Shown: piece after piece, positions 37,103 to 46,019 of the stretch
Layout: every line of letters begins with the position of its first letter
Numbering within the stretch: position 1 is the first letter of the stretch
Assembly: GCA_021849425.1 (NCBI GenBank)
Contig: JAJZSY010000011.1
Location: 1 to 64,000 of the forward strand
Length of the DNA: 64,000 nucleotides
DNA from: Pseudomonadota bacterium
Lineage (GTDB): Bacteria > Pseudomonadota > Alphaproteobacteria > Acetobacterales > Acetobacteraceae
Direction: 5' to 3'
Position numbers and translations under genes: made by a program
The notes under the pieces: model-generated
Databases searched by the model: none
Seen by the model: the letters and a program-made list of their open reading frames with translations, nothing else
What the model was told of the DNA's origin: nothing

Positions 37103-39661
37103 TCAGACGAGGCGCAGCCTGGCTTCAACGACATCCTCCTCGCCCTGGATATGGGCGATCGAGAAGCCGAGATGGCGGATGAAGGCGAGCATCGGGTGGT
37201 TGTCGGCCAGGACCTGGCCGACGAAGTCGACCACGCCCTCGTCGCGCGCCCAGTCGATCAGGTCGCCCATCAGGACCGAGCCGAGGCCAACGCCCTTCGC
37301 GCCGCTCTCGACGAGGATGGCGAACTCGCCCTCGGTGCCGTCGGTATCGGAGCGGACCAGGCGGGCGACGCCGACCGTCTCGCCGGTCGCGGTTTCGACC
37401 GCGATCAGGGCGAGTTCACGGCCGTAGTCGACCTCGGTGAGGCGGACCACCTGCTCGGGGGTGAGCTGGCGGACGGCGGAGAAGAAGCGGAAGCGGACAT
37501 CCTCGGGCGTGAGGCGGGAGAACAGGCGCTGATGGGCGGCGGCGTCTTCCGGGCGGATCGGGCGGATCTGGAATCCCCTCCCCTTCAGCGTCAGCGCGTG
37601 GGCGAGATGGGCAGGATAGGGGGTGATCGGCAGTTTCGCGCGGCGTTCGCCGGGCGCGTGCAGGGTGATCCGCACATTGGCCGCCACCACCCCCGCGCCG
37701 GTGGCGAAAAGCGGATCGACCTCCAGGCGCTCGATTTCCGGCCAGTCGACCACGAGCTGGCTGATGCGGACCAGCGCGCCGGCGACGGCGGCGCGATCCG
37801 CCTCGTCGATGCCGCGGGCGGGGCGGAGCAGCGCGTTGCCGCCGGCGCGGCGGATCAGCCCCTCGGCGAGCTTCAGGTTGAGCGGCGGCAGATCGAAGGC
37901 GAGGCGCGAGGCGTCCGCCGCATCGCCGCCGCCGGGGCCGAAGCCGATGGTGGGACCGACGAAGGGCTGCTCGCCGACCAGGATGCGCAGTTCGCGCGCG
38001 CGGGGAAGCTGGCGCTGGACGAGGAAGCGCGCGCCCTCGGGGAAATCACCCCGGCGGCGCAGGCGGGCGGTGATCAGGGCGGCGGCGGCGCTGGCGGAGG
38101 CGGCATCCGGCAGGTCGAGCGAGACGCTGCCCTCGGGGCGGCGCTGCGCGAGATCGGGGTGGGACACCTTCACCACCACCGGAAAGCCGATCGACGAGGC
38201 CGCCGCCGCCACATCCTCCGCCGCATCGACGATGCGTGTTTCGGCGGTCTCGATGCCGTAGGCACGCAGGATGGCGAAGCCGGCATCCTGCGGCAGGGCG
38301 AGGCGGCCGCCATTGCGGGCGAGAGACAGGGCGGCGTGGACGGCGGCGCGGTCGGGGGCGACATCGAGCACGGCGGAGGGCGGCAGTTCGCGGGCGGCGG
38401 CGCGGATGGCGGCGTAACGGAGGAGGTCGCCAAACCCCTCGACCGCGCGTTCCGGCGTGGCGAAGGCGGCGACCCCGGCTTCGGCCAGGCGGCGGCGCTG
38501 CGGGGCGGCGGTGGTCTCGCCGAGCACGGCGGCCAGCAGCGGCGCCCTGATGCTGCCCGAACAGGCGATCAGCCCGGCGATCGCGGCATCGTCCGCCGGG
38601 CCGGACGGGGCGTGAATGACCAGCACGCCGCCCACCTCGGGGGAGGCGGCGAGCATGGCGGCGACATCGGCAAGGCGGGTGCCGGGCGCGTCCGGCAGGG
38701 CGATCGGGCCGGAGGCAGGCGGCATGTCGCCGAGCAGCAGGCCGAGAACCCGCCGGGTTTCGTCCGACAGCACGGCAAGCCCGATCCCGGCGGCGAGCGC
38801 CGTATCGGCGGCAAGGCGGCACGCGCCCTCGCTGTTGCCGAGAATGGCGAGGCGCTCGCCCTGGGCGGGGCGGGCGCGGGTAAGGGTTTCGGCGGCGGCG
38901 AGAAATTCGCCGAGGCTGGTGGTGAGCAGGACGCCGGCGCGGCGCAGCGCGGCCTCGAACCCGGCGAGCGCGATGCCGCTGGGATCGCCCAGCCGCGCGC
39001 CGGGGACGATGGCGACGATCGGGCGCAGGCGCGCCGCCGCGCGGGCGGCCGAGAGGAACAGCCGCGGATCGCGCAGCCCGGCGATTTCCATCAGGATCGG
39101 GCCGGTTCCAGGGTCGCGCGAGAGATGATCCAGCACCCGGCCGAAGCCGATATCCGCATTGCCGCCGATGCCGACGACATGGGAGAAGCCGATGCCGTTG
39201 GGCGCCGCCCAGTCGATCACCGCGCGGGCGAGCGCCGGGGACTGGCCGAGCAGCGCAACGCGGCCGGGCGGCGGCGGCATGTGGCTGCGCAGCGCGTTGA
39301 GCCGCGCGGCGGGTGCCGCGATGCCGAAGGAGCGCGGGCCGATGACCCGCACGCGGGCGGCGAGCGCCATCTCGCGCAGCCCTTCGACCGCGGCATAGAC
39401 CACCGCCGCGCCGCGGACGCGGCCGGCGAGGCCGGCGATGACACCGGGAACCGCCTCCGGCGGATCGGCGACCAGGGCGAGATCGACACCCGCCTCATCC
39501 TCGCCGGGCCGGACGATGCGGCCGGGGAAGCCGCCCGCCACGAGCGAGTCGCCGAGGGCCTGGCCGACCGCTGTCTCCGCGCCCGAAAGCAGCACGGATT
39601 TCGGCGTGAACAGGGCTTCGGGGTCGAAGCGGTTGACGATGGAATAGCCCAGCGGCTTCAT
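37103..39661 (-). CDS. Pat-like GNAT acetyltransferase fused to a degenerate ADP-forming acyl-CoA synthetase
   Basis: An 852-residue protein with the PatZ/Pat layout: CoA-binding and ligase-like domains (about 1-450), an ATP-grasp-like domain (about 460-670) and a C-terminal GNAT domain (about 690-850) with the acetyl-CoA loop KGVGLGSVLM. In active acyl-CoA synthetases a catalytic His lies in a SHTGxLAG motif; here the matching place reads GARLGDPSGIALAG, without His. The ATP-grasp motif that usually reads HKSxxGGV is AQRRPEGSV. The ligase half is therefore probably non-catalytic and regulatory, as in Pat enzymes that acetylate acetyl-CoA synthetase. The target is inferred; no acs gene is in the window. 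Confidence 0.88.
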   Translation of the reverse strand: MKPLGYSIVNRFDPEALFTPKSVLLSGAETAVGQALGDSLVAGGFPGRIVRPGEDEAGVDLALVADPPEAVPGVIAGLAGRVRGAAVVYAAVEGLREMALAARVRVIGPRSFGIAAPAARLNALRSHMPPPPGRVALLGQSPALARAVIDWAAPNGIGFSHVVGIGGNADIGFGRVLDHLSRDPGTGPILMEIAGLRDPRLFLSAARAAARLRPIVAIVPGARLGDPSGIALAGFEAALRRAGVLLTTSLGEFLAAAETLTRARPAQGERLAILGNSEGACRLAADTALAAGIGLAVLSDETRRVLGLLLGDMPPASGPIALPDAPGTRLADVAAMLAASPEVGGVLVIHAPSGPADDAAIAGLIACSGSIRAPLLAAVLGETTAAPQRRRLAEAGVAAFATPERAVEGFGDLLRYAAIRAAARELPPSAVLDVAPDRAAVHAALSLARNGGRLALPQDAGFAILRAYGIETAETRIVDAAEDVAAAASSIGFPVVVKVSHPDLAQRRPEGSVSLDLPDAASASAAAALITARLRRRGDFPEGARFLVQRQLPRARELRILVGEQPFVGPTIGFGPGGGDAADASRLAFDLPPLNLKLAEGLIRRAGGNALLRPARGIDEADRAAVAGALVRISQLVVDWPEIERLEVDPLFATGAGVVAANVRITLHAPGERRAKLPITPYPAHLAHALTLKGRGFQIRPIRPEDAAAHQRLFSRLTPEDVRFRFFSAVRQLTPEQVVRLTEVDYGRELALIAVETATGETVGVARLVRSDTDGTEGEFAILVESGAKGVGLGSVLMGDLIDWARDEGVVDFVGQVLADNHPMLAFIRHLGFSIAHIQGEEDVVEARLRLV

Positions 39662-39829
39662 CGCGTCTCCTTCGGCCCGGGGGCCGGAAACAGGGCTGGC
39701 GCGCGCAAGGCACCCCGCGCGGCGCCGGCGCGACGTTCGGGATCGGCCGGGAGACTAGACCGATCCGCCGCCCGATGAAACCGCCCCTGCGGGCAGCGCC
39801 GGATCAGCCGATCGGATGGCGCGGGGCGC

Positions 39830-40174
39830 TCAGCTCGACGGGCCGATGATTTTCGGCGCCGGCAGGGCGGCGCCGCTGCCGACATAGGCCGGGTTGGCGT
39901 TGCGCACGCAGCTTGCGATCATGTCGCGGCGGGCGTGGATGCGGGCCAGGCGATCATAGGGCGCCGCGGCATCGGGCGTGCCCTGGAACGGGGTGGCGAA
40001 CTGGTCGGTGCGGGAGAGATAGGCGTAGTCGTGCATCCGGTCATAGGCGTTCGCCTGCCGCGTGCAGGCGGCGATATCGGCCCGCTCGGCCGGCGAGGCG
40101 GGCGGCGGCGCGCCGAAGGTGCAGGCGGCAAGTGGCAGGCTCAGCAAGGCCAGGGTCAGGATCGGGCGCGGCAT
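39830..40174 (-). CDS. small hypothetical lipoprotein
   Basis: A 114-residue protein with a clear lipoprotein signal (ILTLALLSLPLAAC, lipobox Leu15-Ala-Ala-Cys18). The mature part has two further cysteines (IAACTRQ and ASCVRN) that could form a disulfide. I see no known domain. The ATG at 40174 has GAGGA nine bases upstream and lies 19 bases inside the preceding hypothetical gene. It is the last gene of the kup cluster. Confidence 0.7.
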   Translation of the reverse strand: MPRPILTLALLSLPLAACTFGAPPPASPAERADIAACTRQANAYDRMHDYAYLSRTDQFATPFQGTPDAAAPYDRLARIHARRDMIASCVRNANPAYVGSGAALPAPKIIGPSS

Positions 40175-40653
40175 GGCGATTGTTCCTCGGAGTGGCACGG
40201 CAGCAGTTGCGCGCGCAGGGCGTTCTCGTCGAGAGCGCCCGTGTCGGTCAAGCCGGTGCGGGCGGCCGCGCCGAGCAGCGCGCCGTCGAGCTCGGCGGCG
40301 CCGCGGTCGAGCCGTACGAAACGCGCCGCCCACCCTCCCTGCGCGAGCAGGGCGACGAGGCCGAGCAACCGCAGGCAGACGGAGACGCCATGCGCCGTCG
40401 AGAGATCGGCAATGCGATCGACCGAGGAGGCCCAGACCCTGGCGTCGCGATCGCGCAGCACGACATCGGGGCCGCCGGCGAAGCGGAAGCCGCGGCGCGG
40501 CCCCTCGGCGCCGGCGCGGGCGGCGCGGTGCGCCGCTTCCCAGGCCTGTTCGAGATCGCGCTTCTGCACGCGCGGCAGCCGTGTCGGCGGCAGCGGCACG
40601 AGATGCAGCTCGGTGCCGTCGGCGGCGACGGCGCGGGGAATGGCGGGGGCCAT
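40156..40653 (-). CDS. hypothetical protein downstream of kup
   Basis: A 165-residue protein I do not recognise. It begins five bases after the kup stop and overlaps the start of the next lipoprotein gene by 19 bases, so it fits the operon and is probably real. It has a basic N-terminal half, a DVVLRDRDARVWASSVD segment and one moderately hydrophobic stretch (SVCLRLLGLVALLAQ). It has no signal peptide or known motif. Confidence 0.6.
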   Translation of the reverse strand: MAPAIPRAVAADGTELHLVPLPPTRLPRVQKRDLEQAWEAAHRAARAGAEGPRRGFRFAGGPDVVLRDRDARVWASSVDRIADLSTAHGVSVCLRLLGLVALLAQGGWAARFVRLDRGAAELDGALLGAAARTGLTDTGALDENALRAQLLPCHSEEQSPCRARS

Positions 40654-40658
40654 GTCCC

Positions 40659-42551
40659 TCAGATGGCGATCCGCACGCCGAGTTCCACGACGCGGTCGGA
40701 CGGGATCTTGAAGAATTCGGTGGCCGAGATCGCGTTGCGCAGCATGAACAGGAAGATCGCGCGGCGGATGAAGCCGAGCTTGGGGACGGTGGCGGCGACG
40801 ATGGTTTCGCGGCCGAGGAAATAGCTGATCTGCATCGGGCTGAAGGGCAGGCCCCGCTCGCGCAGCAGGTCGAGCGCGCGGGGGATATTGGGGCTTTCCA
40901 TGAACCCGAAGGAGAGCAGCACGCGATAGACCCCCTCGGAGAGTTCCTCGATCTTGGCGCGCCGCGCATCGCCCACGAAGGGAACGCCGGGATTGCGCAC
41001 GGTCACGAACACCACGGTTTCGTGCAGCACCTTGTTATGCTTGAGGTTATGCAGCAGCGAGGACGGCGTGTATTCGGGATTGCCGGTCAGGAAGACCGCG
41101 ACGCCGGGAACCCGGACGATGCGCGATTGCGGCAGCCGGCCGAGAAAGGAGGCGAGCGGCAGGCTGTCCTGCTGCCAGCGCTGGTGCAGCAGGGCGCGGC
41201 CGCGGCGCCAGGTGGTCATGATGGTGATGAGGCTGAAGCCGATGGCCAGCGGCACCCAGCCGCCCTCGAACACTTTCAGCACGTTGGAGCTGAAGAAGGC
41301 GAAATCGACCAGCCCGATCGCGCCGAAGACCAGCACGGTGCGGCGGAGCGGCCAGTTGAAGTGGCGGAAATAAACGAAGGCGGCCAGCGCGTTCGTCGAC
41401 AGGAAGGTGCCGGTGACGGCGATGCCGTAGGCCGAGGCCAGCGCGGCGGAGGAGCGGAAGCCGAGCACCAGCAGCACGACGATGACGAGCAGGAAGCTGT
41501 TGACCGGCGGGACATAGATCTGCCCCTGCTCGGTCTCGTTGGTGTAGCGGATCGGCATGCGCGGGAGCAGGCCGAGCTGGGTGCTCTGCCGGGCAACCGA
41601 ATAGGCGCCGGAGATCACGGCTTGACTGGCGATCACTGTCGCGACGGTCGCCAATATGACCATCGGCACCACCAGAGCATGCGGCAGCAGAAAGAAGAAC
41701 GGGTTGCTCGCGGCGTGCGGTTCGCGGATGACGAGCGCTCCCTGGCCGAAATAGTTGAGCAGAAGGCAGGGCAGGACGAAGAACAGCCAGGACACGCGGA
41801 TCGGCTTCGCGCCGAAATGCCCCATGTCGGCGTAGAGGGCTTCCGCGCCCGTCACCGCAAGGACGACCGAGCCGAGCGCAACGAAGGCGAGAAGATCGTG
41901 CCGCATGATGAACGCGGCGCCGTAGACAGGAACCAGCGCGCGCAAAACATTCGGGTGAATGAAGATCTGGTGAAGACCAAGCGCGCCGATCACCACGAAC
42001 CAGATCACCATGATCGGGCCGAACGCTCCGCCCACCCGCGCCGTGCCGAACCGCTGGACGAAAAACAGCACAAGAATGACCGCGATGGCGATCGGGAGCA
42101 CGAATTCCTTGAGCCCCGGGGAAACCACCTCCATGCCCTCGACGGCGGAAAGCACCGAGATGGCCGGGGTGATTGTCGCATCGCCGAAGAACAGGCCGGC
42201 ACCGCAGATGCCGATGATGCCGATGATCCATTTCGTCCGGCCGGATTGGGTGACGCGCTGGGCGAGCGCCATCAGCGAGAGCGTGCCGCCCTCACCCTCG
42301 TTGTCGGCGCGCATGATCAGCAGGACATATTTGATGGTGACGGTTATGACCAACGCCCAGAAGATGAGCGAGAGCAGACCGAGGACGTCGGATTCCTGAA
42401 GTTTGTTGCCCGGGAAATATGATAGCGAGGCCTGCACCGCGTAGAGCGGCGAGGTGCCGATATCGCCATAGACGACACCGAGCACGCCGATCAGGCCGGC
42501 GAGACGGAGCTTCTCGCCGGGAGAGCCGTGCGGCGCGGCGGTTTCGCTCAA
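40659..42551 (-). CDS. kup: Kup-family potassium uptake transporter
   Basis: A 630-residue potassium/proton symporter with about twelve helices in the first 440 residues and a cytosolic C-terminal domain. The N-terminal [19 protein letters not shown] and the following [11 protein letters not shown] are the KUP signature, and [17 protein letters not shown] is the second conserved region. In an acidophile Kup would help keep the inside-positive potential; that is inference. Its start overlaps the stop of the LutA-like gene (ATGA), and a small hypothetical gene follows directly. Confidence 0.96.
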   Translation of the reverse strand: MSETAAPHGSPGEKLRLAGLIGVLGVVYGDIGTSPLYAVQASLSYFPGNKLQESDVLGLLSLIFWALVITVTIKYVLLIMRADNEGEGGTLSLMALAQRVTQSGRTKWIIGIIGICGAGLFFGDATITPAISVLSAVEGMEVVSPGLKEFVLPIAIAVILVLFFVQRFGTARVGGAFGPIMVIWFVVIGALGLHQIFIHPNVLRALVPVYGAAFIMRHDLLAFVALGSVVLAVTGAEALYADMGHFGAKPIRVSWLFFVLPCLLLNYFGQGALVIREPHAASNPFFFLLPHALVVPMVILATVATVIASQAVISGAYSVARQSTQLGLLPRMPIRYTNETEQGQIYVPPVNSFLLVIVVLLVLGFRSSAALASAYGIAVTGTFLSTNALAAFVYFRHFNWPLRRTVLVFGAIGLVDFAFFSSNVLKVFEGGWVPLAIGFSLITIMTTWRRGRALLHQRWQQDSLPLASFLGRLPQSRIVRVPGVAVFLTGNPEYTPSSLLHNLKHNKVLHETVVFVTVRNPGVPFVGDARRAKIEELSEGVYRVLLSFGFMESPNIPRALDLLRERGLPFSPMQISYFLGRETIVAATVPKLGFIRRAIFLFMLRNAISATEFFKIPSDRVVELGVRIAI

Positions 42552-43339
42552 GCGGCGCTCCCGTCCCGGCCGCGACCGATCGGCGGTACCTCGCCGGTCA
42601 TGCCGGCGAGCACCTCGGCGACATGGCGCACGGCGACGGGCTTGCCCTCGCGGGTCAGCCGGCCGGCCATGTTCAGCAGGCAGCCGAGATCGCCGGCGAG
42701 CAGCAGGTCCGCACCGGTGGACGCGATATCGGCCGCCTTGTCGGAGACCATGCGGGCCGAGATGTCGGGGTGCTTGACGCAGAACGTGCCGCCGAAGCCG
42801 CAGCAGACCTCGGGCGTGTCCATCTCGACGAGTTCAAGTCCCTCGACGCGGGAGAGCAGCGCACGCGGCTGCTCCTTGACGCCGAGTTCGCGCAGACCGG
42901 CGCAGGAATCGTGATAGGTGGCGCGCTGGGGAAGGGCGACATCGAGGCCGGAGAAGCCAATCACGTCGACCAGGAAGCTGGTGAGTTCGAAGGTTTTCGC
43001 CGCGATGGCGTCGGCCCTGAAGCGCAGGTCGGGGTCGGCCTCGAACAGGCCGGGCATGTGCTTGCGAAGCATGCCGGCGCAGGAGCCGGAGGGGGCGACG
43101 ACATAATCGTAGCCGGCGAGCGCGGTAAGCAGGCCTTCGGCCAGGGCGCGGGCGGTTTCATGATCGCCCGAATTGTAGGCGGGCTGGCCGCAGCAGGTCT
43201 GCGCCCGTGGCACCTCGACCGTGCAGCCGGCCGTCTCGAGCAGGCGGATGGCGGCGAAGCCGACGCTCGGCCGGTAGAGATCGGCGAGGCAGGTGACGAA
43301 CAGGGCGACGCGCGGGCGCGCCGCGGCGGCTTCACTCAT
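42548..43339 (-). CDS. (Fe-S)-binding protein with two CCG domains (LutA/GlcF-like)
   Basis: A 263-residue cysteine-rich protein with two CCG repeats: [13 protein letters not shown] (about 48) with SGSCAGML, and [13 protein letters not shown] with [10 protein letters not shown]. This is the LutA/YkgE type, which in other bacteria works with LutB and LutC in lactate oxidation. Neither partner, nor a glycolate or lactate dehydrogenase gene, is in the window; kup follows and mltA precedes, both with start/stop overlaps. Its redox partner is unknown. Confidence 0.85.
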   Translation of the reverse strand: MSEAAAARPRVALFVTCLADLYRPSVGFAAIRLLETAGCTVEVPRAQTCCGQPAYNSGDHETARALAEGLLTALAGYDYVVAPSGSCAGMLRKHMPGLFEADPDLRFRADAIAAKTFELTSFLVDVIGFSGLDVALPQRATYHDSCAGLRELGVKEQPRALLSRVEGLELVEMDTPEVCCGFGGTFCVKHPDISARMVSDKAADIASTGADLLLAGDLGCLLNMAGRLTREGKPVAVRHVAEVLAGMTGEVPPIGRGRDGSAA

Positions 43340-44535
43340 GAGGACGCTCCCTTGGCGGATGACGATGTGGCGGCCTGCCGGGGCAGGAAGACGAAGATGC
43401 GGCCGGTTTCGGCCTCGGCGCTCGCCCGCGCCGCGGCCTCGCTGCCGAGACCGAAGAAGACTTGCAGCGCCGAGGTGCCGTGGGCGCCGACATCGACATC
43501 CTGCGCCGTGGTCAGGCGCGCGAGGGTCTTGGTGGCGATAAAGACGGGCGCGCCGAGCGGGATCGTCTTCGCGTCGACCGCGGCCGAGCCTTCCGGCGAC
43601 AGCGGCACGCCCAGCGCGCCCGGCGTGCCGAGACCATCCGGCACGCCGCTTATGCGCTTGAAGAACACGTAGTTCTTGTTGGCGTCCATCAATCCGCGCG
43701 CGGCGGTGGGATGGGCGAGCAGCCAGGCGCGGATCGAGGCGATCGAGACCTGGTCCGGCTTGAGATATCCCTTCTCGACCATCAGCTTGCCGATCGGCGT
43801 GTAGACGCGGCCATTGGTGCCGTCGAACCCGAGATCGATCAGCGTGCCATCGGGCAGGCGCAGCCGGGCCGCGCCCTGGAGCTGGATCATGTAGGCATCC
43901 ACCGGATTCTTCACCCAGGCCACGACCTTGGCGAGGCGGCGAATCGCGCCGCCCTCGATCTCGGCGCGGCTGTAATAGGGAACCATGGTGCCGTAGCGCA
44001 GCCGGCCGACGATGCGCCGCTTGCCCGTCGTGTCGCGGAAGGCGGCGAGATTGGCGTCGACCAGGTCGCGCGGGCGGGCATAGATCGGCACGACATAGCC
44101 GCGTTCGCGGATTTCCGAACCGGGATAGACCGGCTCGTAATAGCCGGTGATCCGGGTGGTGCCGGAGGCGGCATAGGGCACGAGCCAGGTCTGGAAGAAG
44201 CTCTGCGCCGCCGCCGCATCATCCGGCGGCACCGACTCGGCGGCGGCGCAGGCGTCGCGCCAGTCGCCGGCCTTGCCGCCGAGCGTGTCGGCGAGGCCGG
44301 CGCCGCCCAGCGCCTGGTCGACCGGCATGACCGAGATCACCTTGCAGGAACGCTGGAACGCCGGCAGGCCGGCGACAGCTTCATCCACGTTCCAGCCCGG
44401 CAGCGCGCTGTAGGCGACACGGGACAGGCCCCCGGCGGCGGTATCGGGTCCGCCGGGGCGCGGCAGGGCGCAACCGGCGAGCAGGAGGAGGGCGGCGAGG
44501 CACGCCGGGGCATGACGCGACATGATGGCGCGCAT
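43336..44535 (-). CDS. mltA: MltA-family murein lytic transglycosylase with altered active site
   Basis: A 399-residue lipoprotein (lipobox ending Cys22) with the MltA domain (RITGYYEPVYPGS at about 130, YMIQLQGAARLRLPDG at about 240) and a C-terminal 3D domain. MltA cleaves peptidoglycan to 1,6-anhydromuropeptides with a single catalytic Asp (Asp308 in E. coli, in HFDIYQGIG). Here the matching segment is ALQVFFGLG: Gln358 (codon CAA at 43464-43462) replaces the Asp. The preceding GGAI motif is also changed (QDVDVGAHG). The protein may be inactive or use another residue. It follows the Tim44-like gene by 3 bp, and lutA by overlap. Confidence 0.9.
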   Translation of the reverse strand: MRAIMSRHAPACLAALLLLAGCALPRPGGPDTAAGGLSRVAYSALPGWNVDEAVAGLPAFQRSCKVISVMPVDQALGGAGLADTLGGKAGDWRDACAAAESVPPDDAAAAQSFFQTWLVPYAASGTTRITGYYEPVYPGSEIRERGYVVPIYARPRDLVDANLAAFRDTTGKRRIVGRLRYGTMVPYYSRAEIEGGAIRRLAKVVAWVKNPVDAYMIQLQGAARLRLPDGTLIDLGFDGTNGRVYTPIGKLMVEKGYLKPDQVSIASIRAWLLAHPTAARGLMDANKNYVFFKRISGVPDGLGTPGALGVPLSPEGSAAVDAKTIPLGAPVFIATKTLARLTTAQDVDVGAHGTSALQVFFGLGSEAAARASAEAETGRIFVFLPRQAATSSSAKGASS

Positions 44536-44538
44536 GGC

Positions 44539-45204
44539 TCAGCCGCTACGCGCCGCGGCGAGCCGCCATGTCGGGTCGGCGGCGCCGAGCTGCTTCTCGA
44601 AGGTCCAGAGATCCACGATCTCGGTCATCGACTCGGTGCCGGCGATCACCTGGCCCTGGCCGTCACGCGTGTAGTTCTGCTGGTCGGAGACGAAGCGCAC
44701 GACGATGACCGCCTCGCCGCCGATGGTGTCGGCCTCGTCGATCGTGGTCTCGACGAGGCGGAGAATTTCGGTGTGCTGGGTTTCGCCGGCCGCGTTGCGC
44801 GCGTCGATCGCCTGCTCGAACGTGGCCAGCACGGACGGCGTCAGCAGCGATCGCAGCACGGCGACATTGCCGGCGGCGAAGGCGAGCACGATGCGGCGGA
44901 AACTGGCCTCGGCCATTTCGAGAAAGCGAGGCGGATCGAAACCCCGCTCCGCCTCGGCGATGCGGGCGAGAGCCTGGCCGACGACCGTATGCGGCGCTGG
45001 CAGCGGACGCGCGGGGCGGGGCGGCTCGGCGACGCCGTCGATGACCGGCGGCCCGGACTGACGCGCCGCGCCGCCGGCGGAGGGCTCGGCCATCGGCGGC
45101 CGCTCGAAGCCGGTGCGGCGGCCCAGCACGCTGCGCAGGCGCAGCGCGAGGAAGCCCGCGACCAGCGCGAGAAGAACGATATCAACGGGAAATCCGGTAT
45201 GCAT
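44539..45204 (-). CDS. Tim44-like domain protein
   Basis: A 221-residue protein with an N-terminal membrane helix (VDIVLLALVAGFLALRL, about 7-23), a Pro/Ala-rich linker and a C-terminal Tim44-like domain (FLEMAEASFRRIVLAFAAGN at about 94, ending VDLWTFEKQLGAADPTWRLAAAR). The alphaproteobacterial members are homologues of the mitochondrial import motor subunit Tim44. The Tim44-mltA order is a recurrent alphaproteobacterial neighbourhood. The function in bacteria is unclear. Confidence 0.87.
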   Translation of the reverse strand: MHTGFPVDIVLLALVAGFLALRLRSVLGRRTGFERPPMAEPSAGGAARQSGPPVIDGVAEPPRPARPLPAPHTVVGQALARIAEAERGFDPPRFLEMAEASFRRIVLAFAAGNVAVLRSLLTPSVLATFEQAIDARNAAGETQHTEILRLVETTIDEADTIGGEAVIVVRFVSDQQNYTRDGQGQVIAGTESMTEIVDLWTFEKQLGAADPTWRLAAARSG

Positions 45205-45333
45205 GACGACAACGACACCTGTTTATGCGGGCGGGCCCCTCCCCTCGTGATAGGCCGAGCGCGCCGCGCCCGCAACCGCGAGGCAGAGCGCGGCGGTTTG
45301 CCGAAGCCGCCGGCTCGGGCTATCGACAGCACC

Positions 45334-45888
45334 ATGATTCTGCTTCGTCACGGCCAGAGCGAGTTCAACCTCCACTTCACGGCAACGCGGCAGGACCCGG
45401 GAATCGAGGATCCCGGCCTGACGGAGCAGGGGCACGCGCAGGCCGCCGCCGCCGCCGCGGAGCTGGCGGCACGCCCGCTGCGGCGGCTCATCGTCTCGCC
45501 TTACACGCGCGCCTTGCAGACGGCGGCGCCGATGCTCGCGCAACGCCGCCTCGATGTGGAGATCTCGCCGGATATCCGCGAGCGGTTCCACTTCACCTGC
45601 GATGTGGGCAGCCCGCCGGATCGCCTCGCCGCGCGGTTTCCGGATCACGACTTCACCCATCTGCCGCCGCGCTGGTGGCCGGAGCGGACGGAATCCGAAG
45701 CCGCCGTGATCGAACGCGCCAACCGCTTCCGCGCGGCGATGGCGGCGCGGCCGGACTGGCGGCAGACCATCGTGGTCAGCCATTGGGCCTTCATCCTCGC
45801 ACTGACCGGACAGTCACTGACCAATGGAACGTGGATCGAGTATGATCCCGCCTCGCCGCCGCCGTCGTCGCTGACCTGGCGCCCCTGA
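45334..45888 (+). CDS. histidine phosphatase family protein (phosphoglycerate mutase-like)
   Basis: A 184-residue histidine phosphatase. The catalytic motif ILLRHGQSEFN is at the N-terminus, the phosphate-pocket Arg is in SPYTRALQTA, the acid/base Glu is probably in DIRERFHF, and the second His is in VVSHWAFI. The length suggests a phosphatase rather than the 230-250-residue glycolytic mutase. The start is ATG 45334; the gap upstream (129 bp) is shared with the divergent Tim44-like gene. The substrate is unknown. Confidence 0.85.
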   Translation: MILLRHGQSEFNLHFTATRQDPGIEDPGLTEQGHAQAAAAAAELAARPLRRLIVSPYTRALQTAAPMLAQRRLDVEISPDIRERFHFTCDVGSPPDRLAARFPDHDFTHLPPRWWPERTESEAAVIERANRFRAAMAARPDWRQTIVVSHWAFILALTGQSLTNGTWIEYDPASPPPSSLTWRP

Positions 45889-46019
45889 CCGCGGACCGGC
45901 GCCGGAGATCTTGAAACGTGCGCTGGACATCCAGATTTCTGCCGTCGAACAAACATTCATGCGCCAAGGCGGGCGCGGAAAGGCGGCGGGCGCGTGACGG
46001 GACGATCGGAGGCTGCCGC

